NCBI GenBank assembly: GCA_013334865.1
Contig: JAAXWS010000012.1
Span: forward strand, 1 to 64,000
DNA length: 64,000 nucleotides
From: Chlorobiaceae bacterium
GTDB lineage: Bacteria > Bacteroidota > Chlorobiia > Chlorobiales > Chlorobiaceae
Reading direction: 5' to 3'
Below the pieces are notes generated by a model. The model ran no database searches and was not told the origin of the DNA. It worked only from the letters and a program-made list of their open reading frames with translations. A program made the translations under genes and the position numbers. Shown here in pieces: positions 52,566 through 61,128 of the stretch. Within the stretch, counting starts at the first letter, position 1. Every line of letters starts with the position of its first letter.

Positions 52566-53897
52566 TCACACCCAGCCGCGGAGGCGCATGGCCTCCTCGA
52601 TGCGGCGGATGGCCACCACCATGGCGGCGAGGCGGTTGCCGACGCCGAGGGTGCGGGCCGTGTCGTGCACCGTCCTGAAGGCCGAGGTCATCTTCCGTTC
52701 GAGCTGCAGCTGGACCTCCATCTCTTCCCAGTACCATCCGCTCGTGTTCTGGACCATTTCGAAATAGGAAACGGTCACGCCTCCGGCATTGCAGAGCAGG
52801 TCCGGGATCACGTAGACGCCCAGTTCGTGCATGAGGCGGTCGGCATCCGGAGTGGTCGGGCCGTTGGCCAGTTCGGCCACGATACGGGCCCTGACCTTCA
52901 TCGCGTTCCTGCAGGTTATCTCCCCCTCCAGCGCCGCCGGGATGAGCGTCGTGACGTCGAGTTCAAGCAGGTCCCCGTTGGAGATCGGTTCGGTGCCGGG
53001 GAACCCTCCGACCGAACCGGTGCGGCGCTTGTGCTCCATCAACGCCGCATGATCGAGCCCGGCGGGACAGAAGATGGCCCCCTTGGAGTCCGAGACGCCG
53101 ACCACCTTCATGCCGAGCAGTTCGACACAGAGCTTGTGGGCGTATGAGCCGGCGTTGCCGTAGCCGTTGATCGCCACCGTGGCACCCTTCGTGTCGATGC
53201 CGAGCTCGCGTGCGGCCTCACGGATGCAGATGACGCCGCCTCTGGCAGTGGCGTCTCCACGGCCGAGCGAACCGCCGATGGCAAGAGGCTTTCCGGTGGT
53301 TATCCCGAAATCGTTGTGCCCCTGCATGAACGAGTATTCATCGGCCATCCAGGCCATGATCTGCGGCGTGGTATAGACATCCGGCGCGGGCACGTCCTTT
53401 TCGATGCCGAGTACCCGCCCGACCTGGCGGATGTAGCTCCGTGAGAGTCTTTCGAGCTCCCCGGGGGACATCTCCTTGGGGTTGCAGACTACCCCGCCCT
53501 TCGCACCCCCGAGGGGGATGTCCAGCACGGCGGTCTTCCAGGTCATCCATGCGGCCAGCGCCCTGACCGTGTCGATGGTCTCCTCGGGATGGAAACGGAT
53601 GCCACCCTTGTTCGGTCCCCTGGCGTCGTTGTACTGCACCCTGAATCCATGGAAGGTGCGGGTGGAGCCGTCGTCCATCCTGACCGGCAGCGCGACGTGC
53701 AGTTCGCGCAGTGGCCAGCGGAGCAGTTCATGCACGTCGTGGTCGAGGCCGATGAGGGCGGCCGCCTCGTCGAGCTGGCGCCTCGCGGTCGTGAAGGGAT
53801 TTTCGGGCTCTTCGGTTCCGACGGAGCACGCACCGAGGGGGAACGGCTCTTCAGCCGTGACCGGTGCCGGTTTCTCCTGTCTCCGGGTTTTGGGCAT
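52566..53897 (-). CDS. gdhA: Glutamate dehydrogenase (Glu/Leu/Phe/Val type)
   Basis: 443 residues. Substrate-site [20 protein letters not shown] (about 86-105), catalytic Lys in [12 protein letters not shown] (about 125-136), and the NAD(P) loop [12 protein letters not shown] (about 240-251). It interconverts 2-oxoglutarate and glutamate with ammonia and links nitrogen assimilation to the reductive TCA cycle. Coenzyme preference cannot be fixed by eye. A 28-residue polar N-terminal extension is unusual. It is the distal gene of a minus-strand run with memo and others (43-bp gap). Confidence 0.93.
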   Translation of the reverse strand: MPKTRRQEKPAPVTAEEPFPLGACSVGTEEPENPFTTARRQLDEAAALIGLDHDVHELLRWPLRELHVALPVRMDDGSTRTFHGFRVQYNDARGPNKGGIRFHPEETIDTVRALAAWMTWKTAVLDIPLGGAKGGVVCNPKEMSPGELERLSRSYIRQVGRVLGIEKDVPAPDVYTTPQIMAWMADEYSFMQGHNDFGITTGKPLAIGGSLGRGDATARGGVICIREAARELGIDTKGATVAINGYGNAGSYAHKLCVELLGMKVVGVSDSKGAIFCPAGLDHAALMEHKRRTGSVGGFPGTEPISNGDLLELDVTTLIPAALEGEITCRNAMKVRARIVAELANGPTTPDADRLMHELGVYVIPDLLCNAGGVTVSYFEMVQNTSGWYWEEMEVQLQLERKMTSAFRTVHDTARTLGVGNRLAAMVVAIRRIEEAMRLRGWV

Positions 53898-53940
53898 GGT
53901 CAGCTCCGGGAGGAAGTTTGTCGATGCTCAGGGTTCGAAT

Positions 53941-54798
53941 TTATGGTTCGTAGAAGGCGAGAGCGCCATAGCCGACGACGGCGAGCCGGTCGTCATGGAC
54001 GGCATCGCCGCTGTTCCGGTATGCAGGTTCACCGGCTTTCCATCCAAGCCGCCTGGCGATCTCGAGCAGGGTCTTGACCGCATCGGGGCTGCAGAAGGCC
54101 GACATCGCCCCCTGGATGGTCCGCTGCCGGACCTCCTCCTGGTGGCGTTCGAGGGCGTCGATGTCCATTTTCGACATGAACTCCAGCGTCGTCCGGTCTA
54201 TTTTCGATGCGTCCCGGTAGGACGGGTAGTGCGACAGGTCCGAGCTCGCGACGATGAGGTCGTCGTCTCCCATGACGGAGATGAGGTCGTCGGCGATGGT
54301 GCGGTAGATGTCCGGACGGCTCTGGCCGAACAGCATCGGCAGGATCGAGAATCCCGGTTTGAGCTGGTGCTGGAGGAACGGCAGCTGCACCTCGAGCACA
54401 TGGTCGCAGTGGTGGGCGATGTCGAGTTCATGGATCCGGCCGCTTCCGGCGGAGGTAAGCCGGAGGCCCATCTCCCGGTCGACCGGGACCCTGCCGAGGG
54501 GTGATTCCCAGGATTCGTGCGGATCGATGGCGACGTTGTCGAAGAGGTAGGCGTGGGCGTTGCCCATCATGATGGCCGTCCTGACGGAGCGCCCTGCAAG
54601 GGGGCCGTAGGCCTTGGCCGACACGACGCCGCCGTAGCGGTAGGCCGCGTGCGGCGCGATAACAGCTTTGACGTTACGTCCGCCCTCCGGGATCGGTTCG
54701 TTCGGGAAGAGCTCCGAGAGCAGTGCGCCGAGCTCCTCGGCATCGGAAGGGTAGAACTCCTCGGCTACGGCAGGGTGCCTGACTATTGGCTGCTGCAT
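53941..54798 (-). CDS. MEMO1-family protein (AmmeMemoRadiSam protein B)
   Basis: 285 residues of the Memo family, a fold related to LigB-type dioxygenases. Conserved VIAPHAAYRYGG (about 46-57), SPLGRVPVDREM (about 98-109), HCDHVLEVQLPFLQH (about 130-144) and SSDLSHYPSY with the metal-ligand type His. Bacterial Memo is usually encoded with a radical SAM enzyme and an AMMECR1 protein. Here the radical SAM gene is 10 bp upstream, but no AMMECR1 domain is present. The biological role is not settled; human MEMO1 binds copper or iron. Confidence 0.85.
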   Translation of the reverse strand: MQQPIVRHPAVAEEFYPSDAEELGALLSELFPNEPIPEGGRNVKAVIAPHAAYRYGGVVSAKAYGPLAGRSVRTAIMMGNAHAYLFDNVAIDPHESWESPLGRVPVDREMGLRLTSAGSGRIHELDIAHHCDHVLEVQLPFLQHQLKPGFSILPMLFGQSRPDIYRTIADDLISVMGDDDLIVASSDLSHYPSYRDASKIDRTTLEFMSKMDIDALERHQEEVRQRTIQGAMSAFCSPDAVKTLLEIARRLGWKAGEPAYRNSGDAVHDDRLAVVGYGALAFYEP

Positions 54799-54808
54799 GG
54801 TCGGCTGA

Positions 54809-55816
54809 TCACCTCGTTATGGATAATGATGCATGGCAGGATGCACAGCAGCCGGCATCATCGAGCCGGAGGGTGGCCGCCCCGAAGGTCCAGGGACGGC
54901 GTTCGATGGCCGTCCGGCCGCACTCCGGACACACGGTGTCGGTATGTGCCTGTCCTGAATATACATAGAATAATCCGGCCTTTCTGCCAATATCCCGGGC
55001 GGTTTCAAGCGACCCGGAAGCGGTGGCCGGGAGATCCAGCATCTTCCAGGAGAGCTCCGGACAGAAGGGGATGGCGTGCCATGGAACCTCTCGTCCGAGC
55101 TCGCCGGCGATGAAGCCTGCAAGCCGTTCAAGCATCGCCGGGCTGTCGGAGTGCCCGGGGATCAGCAGGGTCGTGACCTCGAGGTGGATGCCGCTCCGGG
55201 AGATCCTGCGGAGGTTGTCGAGCACCGGTTCGACCCTCGCGCCGCAGACCCGCCGGTAGAAGGCGTCGTCCATGGACTTCAGGTCGATATTGGTCGCATC
55301 GAGCCAGGGGCCGATGGCGTCGAGGCAGTTCGGCGACATGAAGCCGTTGCTGACCCAGACGGTCATGAGGCCGGCCTCTCTGGCCAGCTTCATGACGTCG
55401 ATCGCGTATTCGGCGAACACGGTCGGTTCGGTGTAGGTGCAGGAGATGGATCGGCATCCGGCGCGAAGCGCGTTTTCGATGATCGTTTCCGGTGCGACCG
55501 TCGGGAGGTCGAGCAGCTCGGGGGTCGCCTGGCTGATCTGCCAGTTCTGGCAGTTCCTGCAGGTGAAGTTGCAGCCCGGCGCCCCGAACGACCAGGTCGA
55601 CGAGCCGGGCATGAAGTGGTACAGCGGCTTTTTCTCGACCGGATCGGCCGACTGGGAGAGGGCGCGCCCGTAGTTCAGCGAATAGAGCCTGCCTCCGATG
55701 TTGCTGCGGACCTTGCAGATCCCGCTCCTGGCGGGCATGATCCTGCAGAAATGCCTGCAGAGGTCGCACTGCATCTTGCCGTCCGGGGTCTCATGGCAGA
55801 ACTCCGCCGCATGCAT
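54809..55816 (-). CDS. AmmeMemoRadiSam radical SAM enzyme
   Basis: 335 residues. Radical SAM motif CNFTCRNCQ (CxxxCxxC, about residues 82-89), preceded by the N-terminal cysteine-rich block (FCHETPDGKMQCDLCRHFC, about 7-25) and followed by a zinc-ribbon-like C-terminal CPECGR...CCASCH (about 297-325). The family activates or modifies an unknown substrate using SAM cleavage. It lies in a compact operon: dapF (13 bp upstream), then this gene, then the Memo protein. Oxygen sensitivity is expected. Confidence 0.85.
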   Translation of the reverse strand: MHAAEFCHETPDGKMQCDLCRHFCRIMPARSGICKVRSNIGGRLYSLNYGRALSQSADPVEKKPLYHFMPGSSTWSFGAPGCNFTCRNCQNWQISQATPELLDLPTVAPETIIENALRAGCRSISCTYTEPTVFAEYAIDVMKLAREAGLMTVWVSNGFMSPNCLDAIGPWLDATNIDLKSMDDAFYRRVCGARVEPVLDNLRRISRSGIHLEVTTLLIPGHSDSPAMLERLAGFIAGELGREVPWHAIPFCPELSWKMLDLPATASGSLETARDIGRKAGLFYVYSGQAHTDTVCPECGRTAIERRPWTFGAATLRLDDAGCCASCHASLSITR

Positions 55817-55828
55817 CCTGCCCCTCCC

Positions 55829-56623
55829 CTAGACCTCGACGGTTCCCTGGTAGACGATCCTCGCCGGGCCTTCGAGGTAGATCTCCCGCATGTCGCCGCC
55901 GAAGCCGACCTCGAGGGTGTCGCCGCTCCTGACCTTCACCCTTACGGGCGATGCGGAGACCTTCCCGAGCCGGTAGCTCATCAGGGCCGATGCGACCGCG
56001 CCGGTTCCGCAGGCGAGGGTCTCGTCCTCGACGCCACGTTCGAAGGTCCTGACGCTGATGCTGTCCCCGGAGGTGACCTCGAGGAAGTTCACGTTCGTGC
56101 CTTGCGGGAAGAGGTCGTTGCGGTGCCGGATCGTCCGTCCTTCACCGTAGACATCGACCCCGTCAACATCTTCGGTGAAGACGATGGCGTGCGGAGAGCC
56201 GGTGTTGACATAATGGCAGTCCCATGCCCCTACCTGCAGGCCGTCCCTGAAATCCTCAGGGGGCAGCATGTGCAGCCTGACCGACTCTTTTCCGGTCACT
56301 TCGGCTTCGTACCGGCCGGGACCTGCCTCGAAAGCATAGCGCCCGCCAGCCGGCATGATGCCGATCGACCAGGCGAAGTAAACCGTGCAGCGCCCGCCGT
56401 TGCCGCACATCGAGCCCGGGAAGCCGTCCGCATTATGGTAGTTCATCCTGAAATCCCCGGTTTCCGATGCTTCGAGGAGGATCAGGCCGTCTGCGCCGAT
56501 ACCGGTTCTCCGGGTGCACAACCGCCTGACCTGGCCATGGTCCAGAGGTGCCTGGCCGAGGCGGTTGTCGATCACGATGAAATCGTTTCCCGCTCCGGAC
56601 ATCTTGGTGAAATTGATCTGCAT
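55829..56623 (-). CDS. dapF: Diaminopimelate epimerase
   Basis: 264 residues. The two catalytic cysteines are in MCGNGGRC (about 70-77) and ACGTGAVAS (about 210-218); GAGNDFIVID at the start is typical. It converts LL- to meso-diaminopimelate for peptidoglycan and lysine. First gene of the dapF-radical SAM-memo run on the minus strand. It lies divergently upstream of pscA. The 373-bp region between them carries both promoters. Confidence 0.95.
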   Translation of the reverse strand: MQINFTKMSGAGNDFIVIDNRLGQAPLDHGQVRRLCTRRTGIGADGLILLEASETGDFRMNYHNADGFPGSMCGNGGRCTVYFAWSIGIMPAGGRYAFEAGPGRYEAEVTGKESVRLHMLPPEDFRDGLQVGAWDCHYVNTGSPHAIVFTEDVDGVDVYGEGRTIRHRNDLFPQGTNVNFLEVTSGDSISVRTFERGVEDETLACGTGAVASALMSYRLGKVSASPVRVKVRSGDTLEVGFGGDMREIYLEGPARIVYQGTVEV

Positions 56624-56996
56624 GCTGGGTTGATCAACAGGTGTAGTTGTAATAACCCGATAACCCTCACAGACATTCCCGGGGCGGCGGTAAAAAAGGG
56701 CCCGGATGTCCGTAAGGCCTTTCGGGGCAAGGGTAAAAAACTTTACTATTAAATAAATTTTCTTATTTTATTTGCTATCGTTGCATGGTAATTTTTTCGA
56801 TGGAAGACCTTGCATACCTGTTTTTTCCGGGAGTGTCAACAGAACCGCCGGCATACGGCGTGGTCTGAAAGCTGCGGGGGCAGTCATGGGCAGAGATGCG
56901 GGTTTCCCGGCTCCGGCCATGATCCAATAGCGGCTCGGTTCCGGTTTTTTCGGTTTCTTCAACCTGAAAATACGTCCAAACAAAGGAGAGAATACA
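56624..56996. other. Divergent dapF-pscA promoter region
   Basis: 373 bp with no gene. AT-rich around 56735-56790 (for example ACTATTAAATAAATTTTCTTATTTTA in pieces), where pscA and dapF promoters most likely lie. It holds GTTGATCAAC near 56632-56642 and a short CGCCG/CGGCG hairpin near 56840-56860. The pscA leader would be about 200 nt. AAAGGAGAG at 56982-56990 is a strong ribosome-binding site for pscA. Confidence 0.6.
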
Positions 56997-59192
56997 ATGG
57001 CTGAACAAGTGAATCCCGCAGGGGTGAAGCCGAAGGGGACCGTACCTCCTCCCAAGGAAGGTGCACCGGCCCCGAAGGCGAAAGTCGCACCAGCCGGAGC
57101 ATCGGTCATTAAAGAGCAGGATGCCGCAAAGATGAGACGTTTTCTGTTCCAGCGAACGGAGACGCGCTCGACGAAGTGGTACCAGATCTTCGATACCGAA
57201 AAGATCGATGACGAGCAGGTGGTCGGCGGCCATCTGGCCCTTCTCGGCGTGCTCGGCTTCATCATGGCTATCTACTACATCTCGGGCATCCAGGTCTTCC
57301 CGTGGGGCGCTCCGGGCTTCCATGACAACTGGTTCTACCTGACCATCAAGCCGCGCATGGTCTCGCTGGGCATCGATACCTACAGCACCAAGACCGCGGA
57401 TCTCGAGTGGGCAGCCACCAAGCTCCTCGGCTGGGCAGCCTTCCATTTCCTCTCCGGTTCCATCCTGCTCTTCGGCGGATGGCGCCACTGGACCCACAAC
57501 CTCACCAACCCCTTCACCGGCCGCTGCGGCAACTTCCGCGACTTCAGGTTCCTCGGCAAGTTCGGCGACCTGGTCTTCAGCGGCACCAGCGCGAAGAGCT
57601 ACAGGGAAGCCCTCGGGCCACACGCCGTCTACATGTCGCTGCTCTTCCTCGGCTGGGGCCTCCTGATGTGGTTCGTGCTCGGTTTCGCTCCGGTTCCCGA
57701 TTTCCAGAAGATCAACTCCGAGACATTCATGTCGTTTGTCTGGTTCGTGGTCTTCTTCGCCCTTGGCGTCTACTGGTGGAAGAATCCCCCGAGCGCCGCA
57801 ATCCACCTGAACGATGACATGAAGGCCGCCTTCTCGGTCCACCTGACCGCGATCGGCTACATCAACATCGCCCTCGGCGTGATCGCGTTCGTCGCCTTCC
57901 AGCAGCCTTCGTTCGCTCCCTACTACAAGGAACTCGACAAGCTTGTCTTCTACATCTATGGCGAGCCGTTCAACAGGGTCAGCTTCGACTTCGTCCAGGA
58001 GGGTGGCAAGGTCATCTCCGGTGCGAAGGAGTTTGCCGACTTCCCGGCATATGCGATCCTTCCCCGTAACGGTGAAGCGTTCGGCATGTCGAGGGTCGTC
58101 ACCAACCTGATCACCTTCAACCACATCATCTGCGGTGTGCTGTATGTCTTCGCCGGTGTCTACCACGGCGGCCAGTACCTGCTCAAGATCCAGCTCAACG
58201 GCCTCTACAACCAGATCAAGTCCATCTGGATCACCAAGGGCCGCGACCAGGAGGTGCAGGTCAAGATCCTCGGTACCGTCATGGCCCTCTGCTTCTCGAC
58301 CATGCTCTCCGTCTATGCCGTCATCGTCTGGAACACCATCTGCGAGCTGAACATCTTCGGAACGAACATCATGATGTCGTTCTACTGGCTCAAGCCGCTT
58401 CCGATCTTCCAGTGGATGTTCGCCGATCCGAGCATCAACGACTGGGTCATGGCCCACGTCATCACGGCCGGTTCGCTCTTCTCTCTGATCGCGCTGGTCC
58501 GTATCGCCTTCTTTGCCCACACCTCACCGCTGTGGGACGACCTCGGCCTCAAGAAGAACTCCTACTCCTTCCCGTGCCTCGGTCCGGTCTACGGCGGCAC
58601 CTGCGGTGTCTCCATCCAGGACCAGCTCTGGTTCGCCATGCTCTGGGGGGTCAAGGGTCTTTCGGCAGTCTGCTGGTACATCGACGGCGCATGGATCGCT
58701 TCGATGATGTACGGCGTGCCCGCGGCCGACGCGAAGGCCTGGGACTCGGTGGCCCACCTGCACCACCACTACACGTCCGGTATCTTCTACTACTTCTGGA
58801 CCGAGACCGTGACGATCTTCTCGAGCTCGCACCTGTCGACCATCCTCATGATCGGTCACCTCGTGTGGTTCATCAGCTTCGCAGTATGGTTCGAGGATCG
58901 CGGTTCCCGTCTTGAAGGTGCCGATATCCAGACCCGTACCATCCGCTGGTTGGGCAAGAAGTTCCTCAACAGGGACGTCCAGTTCAGGTTCCCGGTTCTG
59001 ACCATTTCGGACTCCAAGCTGGCCGGTACCTTCCTGTACTTCGGCGGTACATTCATGCTGGTGTTCCTGTTCATTGCCAACGGCTTCTACCAGACCAACA
59101 AGCCGCTTCCTCCGCCGGTCAGCCATGCAGCTGCCTCCGGTCAGGAGATGCTGGCCCAGGTGGTCGACATGCTGATGAAGCTGATTGCGTAA
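56997..59192 (+). CDS. pscA: Photosystem P840 reaction centre core subunit
   Basis: 731 residues, homologous to PsaA/PsaB with about eleven membrane helices. The FX cluster ligands are in FPCLGPVYGGTCG (Cys527 and Cys536), and His-rich helices (HLHHHYTSG near 583) bind chlorophylls. Two copies form the homodimeric reaction centre that carries P840 and reduces ferredoxin through the PscB clusters. Strong ribosome-binding site. It is followed by pscB in one operon with a stable intercistronic hairpin. The N-terminal 50 residues are Pro/Ala/Lys-rich, as in pscB, and likely stromal. Confidence 0.97.
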   Translation: MAEQVNPAGVKPKGTVPPPKEGAPAPKAKVAPAGASVIKEQDAAKMRRFLFQRTETRSTKWYQIFDTEKIDDEQVVGGHLALLGVLGFIMAIYYISGIQVFPWGAPGFHDNWFYLTIKPRMVSLGIDTYSTKTADLEWAATKLLGWAAFHFLSGSILLFGGWRHWTHNLTNPFTGRCGNFRDFRFLGKFGDLVFSGTSAKSYREALGPHAVYMSLLFLGWGLLMWFVLGFAPVPDFQKINSETFMSFVWFVVFFALGVYWWKNPPSAAIHLNDDMKAAFSVHLTAIGYINIALGVIAFVAFQQPSFAPYYKELDKLVFYIYGEPFNRVSFDFVQEGGKVISGAKEFADFPAYAILPRNGEAFGMSRVVTNLITFNHIICGVLYVFAGVYHGGQYLLKIQLNGLYNQIKSIWITKGRDQEVQVKILGTVMALCFSTMLSVYAVIVWNTICELNIFGTNIMMSFYWLKPLPIFQWMFADPSINDWVMAHVITAGSLFSLIALVRIAFFAHTSPLWDDLGLKKNSYSFPCLGPVYGGTCGVSIQDQLWFAMLWGVKGLSAVCWYIDGAWIASMMYGVPAADAKAWDSVAHLHHHYTSGIFYYFWTETVTIFSSSHLSTILMIGHLVWFISFAVWFEDRGSRLEGADIQTRTIRWLGKKFLNRDVQFRFPVLTISDSKLAGTFLYFGGTFMLVFLFIANGFYQTNKPLPPPVSHAAASGQEMLAQVVDMLMKLIA

Positions 59193-59201
59193 CCATTGAG
59201 A

Positions 59202-59225
59202 GCGAAGGGGCATCCGCCCCTTCGC
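59202..59225 (+). promoter_or_regulatory. pscA-pscB intercistronic hairpin
   Basis: A perfect 10-bp GC-rich stem (59202-59211 with 59216-59225) and ATCC loop, 9 bp past the pscA stop. The following bases are ACATCTCAAG, not a T-tract, so it is a stability or processing element, not a terminator. It would favour more PscA than PscB mRNA. Confidence 0.65.
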
Positions 59226-59271
59226 ACATCTCAAGGCAAGACTAACGTATACCATAAAAGTGAGGGGCGTT

Positions 59272-60027
59272 ATGGCCGAACCCGTACAGAATAACGAACA
59301 GACACCCAAACCGGCTGCGAAGGAAGCTCCGAAAGGCGCTCCCGCCGCACCGAAAGCCGGTGCGCCTGCAGCACCCAAGGGTCCTGCGGCTCCGAAAGCC
59401 GGCGCGCCTGCAGCAAAGCAGCCCGCTTCTTCGGGAAAGCCGCGGCTTGCTCCGCTGAACACCAACCTCGGACGTTCCGGCGTCCGCCAGGAATCTGCCC
59501 TGCCTTATGTCAAACCGGCAGCAGCGAAACCGGCACCGCCCGCAGGCGCCGCAAAACCCGCCCCGGGTGCCCCGGCGGCAAAAGGTGCACCTGCTGCGAA
59601 AGGCGCTCCGGCCCCGAAGGCCGCCCCCGGCGCTCCGGCGGCAAAACCGGCGGCTCCTGCTGCGCCGGCTGCGAAAGCAGCTCCTGGTGCTCCGGTCGCC
59701 AAGGCTGCTCCGCGTGCCAAGAAACACTACTTCATCCTCGAGAACCTCTGTGTCGGTTGCGGCCTCTGCCTCGACAAGTGCCCGCCGAAGGTCAACGCCA
59801 TCGGCTACAAGTTCTATGGCGATGTGCAGGAGGGCGGTTTCAGGTGCTATATCGACCAGGTCGCCTGCATCTCCTGCTCGGCATGCTTCACGGGTGACGA
59901 GTGCCCTTCCGGTGCGCTTGTCGAAGTGCTGCCCGACGGCGAGGTCCTTGATTTCGGCTATACTCCGCCGGAGAGGCTGGACTTCGACCTCCGCTTCCTG
60001 CACCGTTTCCACAGGGAAGTCAGGTAA
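59272..60027 (+). CDS. pscB: Photosystem P840 reaction centre iron-sulfur protein
   Basis: 251 residues from ATG 59272 (GAGGGG upstream). The first ~150 residues are a Lys/Ala/Pro repeat region (AAPKAGAPAAPKGPAAPK type); residues 160-200 carry two ferredoxin clusters, CVGCGLCLDKCP and CISCSACFTGDECP, binding FA and FB. The second motif has two extra residues between Cys3 and Cys4. It binds on the cytoplasmic side of the PscA dimer and passes electrons to soluble ferredoxin. The N-terminal low-complexity arm is a typical green sulfur bacterial feature and varies in length. Confidence 0.95.
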   Translation: MAEPVQNNEQTPKPAAKEAPKGAPAAPKAGAPAAPKGPAAPKAGAPAAKQPASSGKPRLAPLNTNLGRSGVRQESALPYVKPAAAKPAPPAGAAKPAPGAPAAKGAPAAKGAPAPKAAPGAPAAKPAAPAAPAAKAAPGAPVAKAAPRAKKHYFILENLCVGCGLCLDKCPPKVNAIGYKFYGDVQEGGFRCYIDQVACISCSACFTGDECPSGALVEVLPDGEVLDFGYTPPERLDFDLRFLHRFHREVR

Positions 60028-60055
60028 GAGCTGCGGATACTCATCGAACTGAAAG

Positions 60056-60095
60056 AGGCTGTCTCATAACACTGATATGAGGCAGCCTTTTCTTG
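60056..60095 (+). terminator. pscAB operon terminator
   Basis: A 13-bp stem (60056-60068 with 60076-60088, one T-G pair), ACACTGA loop, then TTTTCTTGTTT. 28 bp past the pscB stop. Confidence 0.88.
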
Positions 60096-60162
60096 TTTGA
60101 GGGTGGTTTTCGACCAGCGCAGTCAACGGTTCACAGGCCTTACTGACATGGCATTCAACCTG

Positions 60163-60206
60163 TACGTCCTATGGGACCAGTATGGCCTGCGGGTCCTATG
60201 GGCCAA
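60163..60206. repeat. CCTATGGGACC dispersed repeat
   Basis: GTCCTATGGGACCAGTAT and GGGTCCTATGGGCC units, about 25 bp apart. Same family as 34053-34073 and 42718-42771. It lies upstream of the glycosyltransferase start, arguing against an earlier start codon. Confidence 0.6.
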
Positions 60207-60240
60207 GAATGAAGAAAATTATCATTCATTTCAAGACAAC

Positions 60241-60990
60241 GTGACCCAGAACAATAGCGATAACCGGCCGAAGACGCTGGTCATCATTCCGACGTACAAC
60301 GAATCGGAGAACATCGAACGCCTGCTCATCGCCATCCTCGGCCGGTATCCGGAGTGGCTGCACGTTCTTGTAATCGACGACAGTTCCCCTGACGGCACCG
60401 CTGGAATCGTACGGGTGCTCGCTGAACGGGAACCTCTCAGGATCCATCTGGTAACGCGCCCGGGCAAGCTTGGGCTCGGAACCGCCTACCTCGTGGGTTT
60501 CAGGTATGCCCTTGCCCAGGGTTACGAAAGGATCATGGAGATGGATGCCGATTTTTCGCATGACCCCGAATCGATCTCGCCCATGCTCGACGCAATGGAG
60601 GGAGCCGATATGGTGATCGGTTCACGGTATGTGAACAATACGGTGAATGTGGTCAACTGGCCATTGTCGCGATTGATCCTCTCGAAGGGGGCGAGCATCT
60701 ACACCCGTCTGATAACCGGGATGCCCGTCTCTGATCCGACCGGCGGCTTCAAGTGTTTCAGCGCAAGGGTGCTTCGGAAGATCGACCTCGGAAGGATCCA
60801 TTCGCAGGGCTACTCCTTCCAGATCGAGATGAACTACCGCGCCTGGAAGGGCGGTTTCGTCATCAGGGAGATCCCGATCGTGTTCACCGACCGGACCGTA
60901 GGAAGGTCGAAAATGACCCGGAAAAACATCGTCGAGGCGGTATGGATGGTCTGGTGGCTGAAGCTGCTGGCGATGACGGGGCAGCTGTAA
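60241..60990 (+). CDS. Polyprenol-phosphate mannosyl/glucosyltransferase (GT2, DPM1-like)
   Basis: 249 residues from GTG 60241 (TQNNSDNRPKTLVIIPTYNES follows); earlier Mets fall in a repeat. GT2 fold: VIIPTYNESENIE (about 14-26), VIDDSSPDGT (about 43-52) and DXD MDADFSHDPE (about 101-110), then SDPTGGFKCF (near 164) and GYSFQIEMNYRA (near 187). It matches dolichol-phosphate mannose synthase of the short soluble type, with no C-terminal membrane domain. It transfers a sugar to a polyprenyl phosphate at the inner membrane. Sugar identity is not certain. It follows the pscAB terminator and is a separate unit. Confidence 0.8.
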   Translation: MTQNNSDNRPKTLVIIPTYNESENIERLLIAILGRYPEWLHVLVIDDSSPDGTAGIVRVLAEREPLRIHLVTRPGKLGLGTAYLVGFRYALAQGYERIMEMDADFSHDPESISPMLDAMEGADMVIGSRYVNNTVNVVNWPLSRLILSKGASIYTRLITGMPVSDPTGGFKCFSARVLRKIDLGRIHSQGYSFQIEMNYRAWKGGFVIREIPIVFTDRTVGRSKMTRKNIVEAVWMVWWLKLLAMTGQL

Positions 60991-61011
60991 ATTAACGCTC
61001 GAGTGCTCGAG

Positions 61012-61120
61012 TGCTCGTGTGGACTGAGTGGACTCAGTGGACTCTGTGGACAGGGAAAAAAGTACTCTTAGATTATTCCTTCTTGTCCACAACGTCCACA
61101 CAGGCCACCAAGTCCACTTC
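61012..61120. repeat. GTGGACT / GTCCAC inverted microrepeats
   Basis: The first half (61012-61054) has about five GTGGACT-like units at 9-10 bp spacing. The second half (61084-61120) has the complement, GTCCAC, in several copies. Together they could fold back as a long imperfect hairpin. Same family as 36116-36151. Confidence 0.7.
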
Positions 61121-61128
61121 CTCCGCCC

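Noticed and set aside
60097-60240. Upstream extension of the glycosyltransferase
   Set aside because: Falls in a dispersed repeat; GTG 60241 matches the usual N-terminus.
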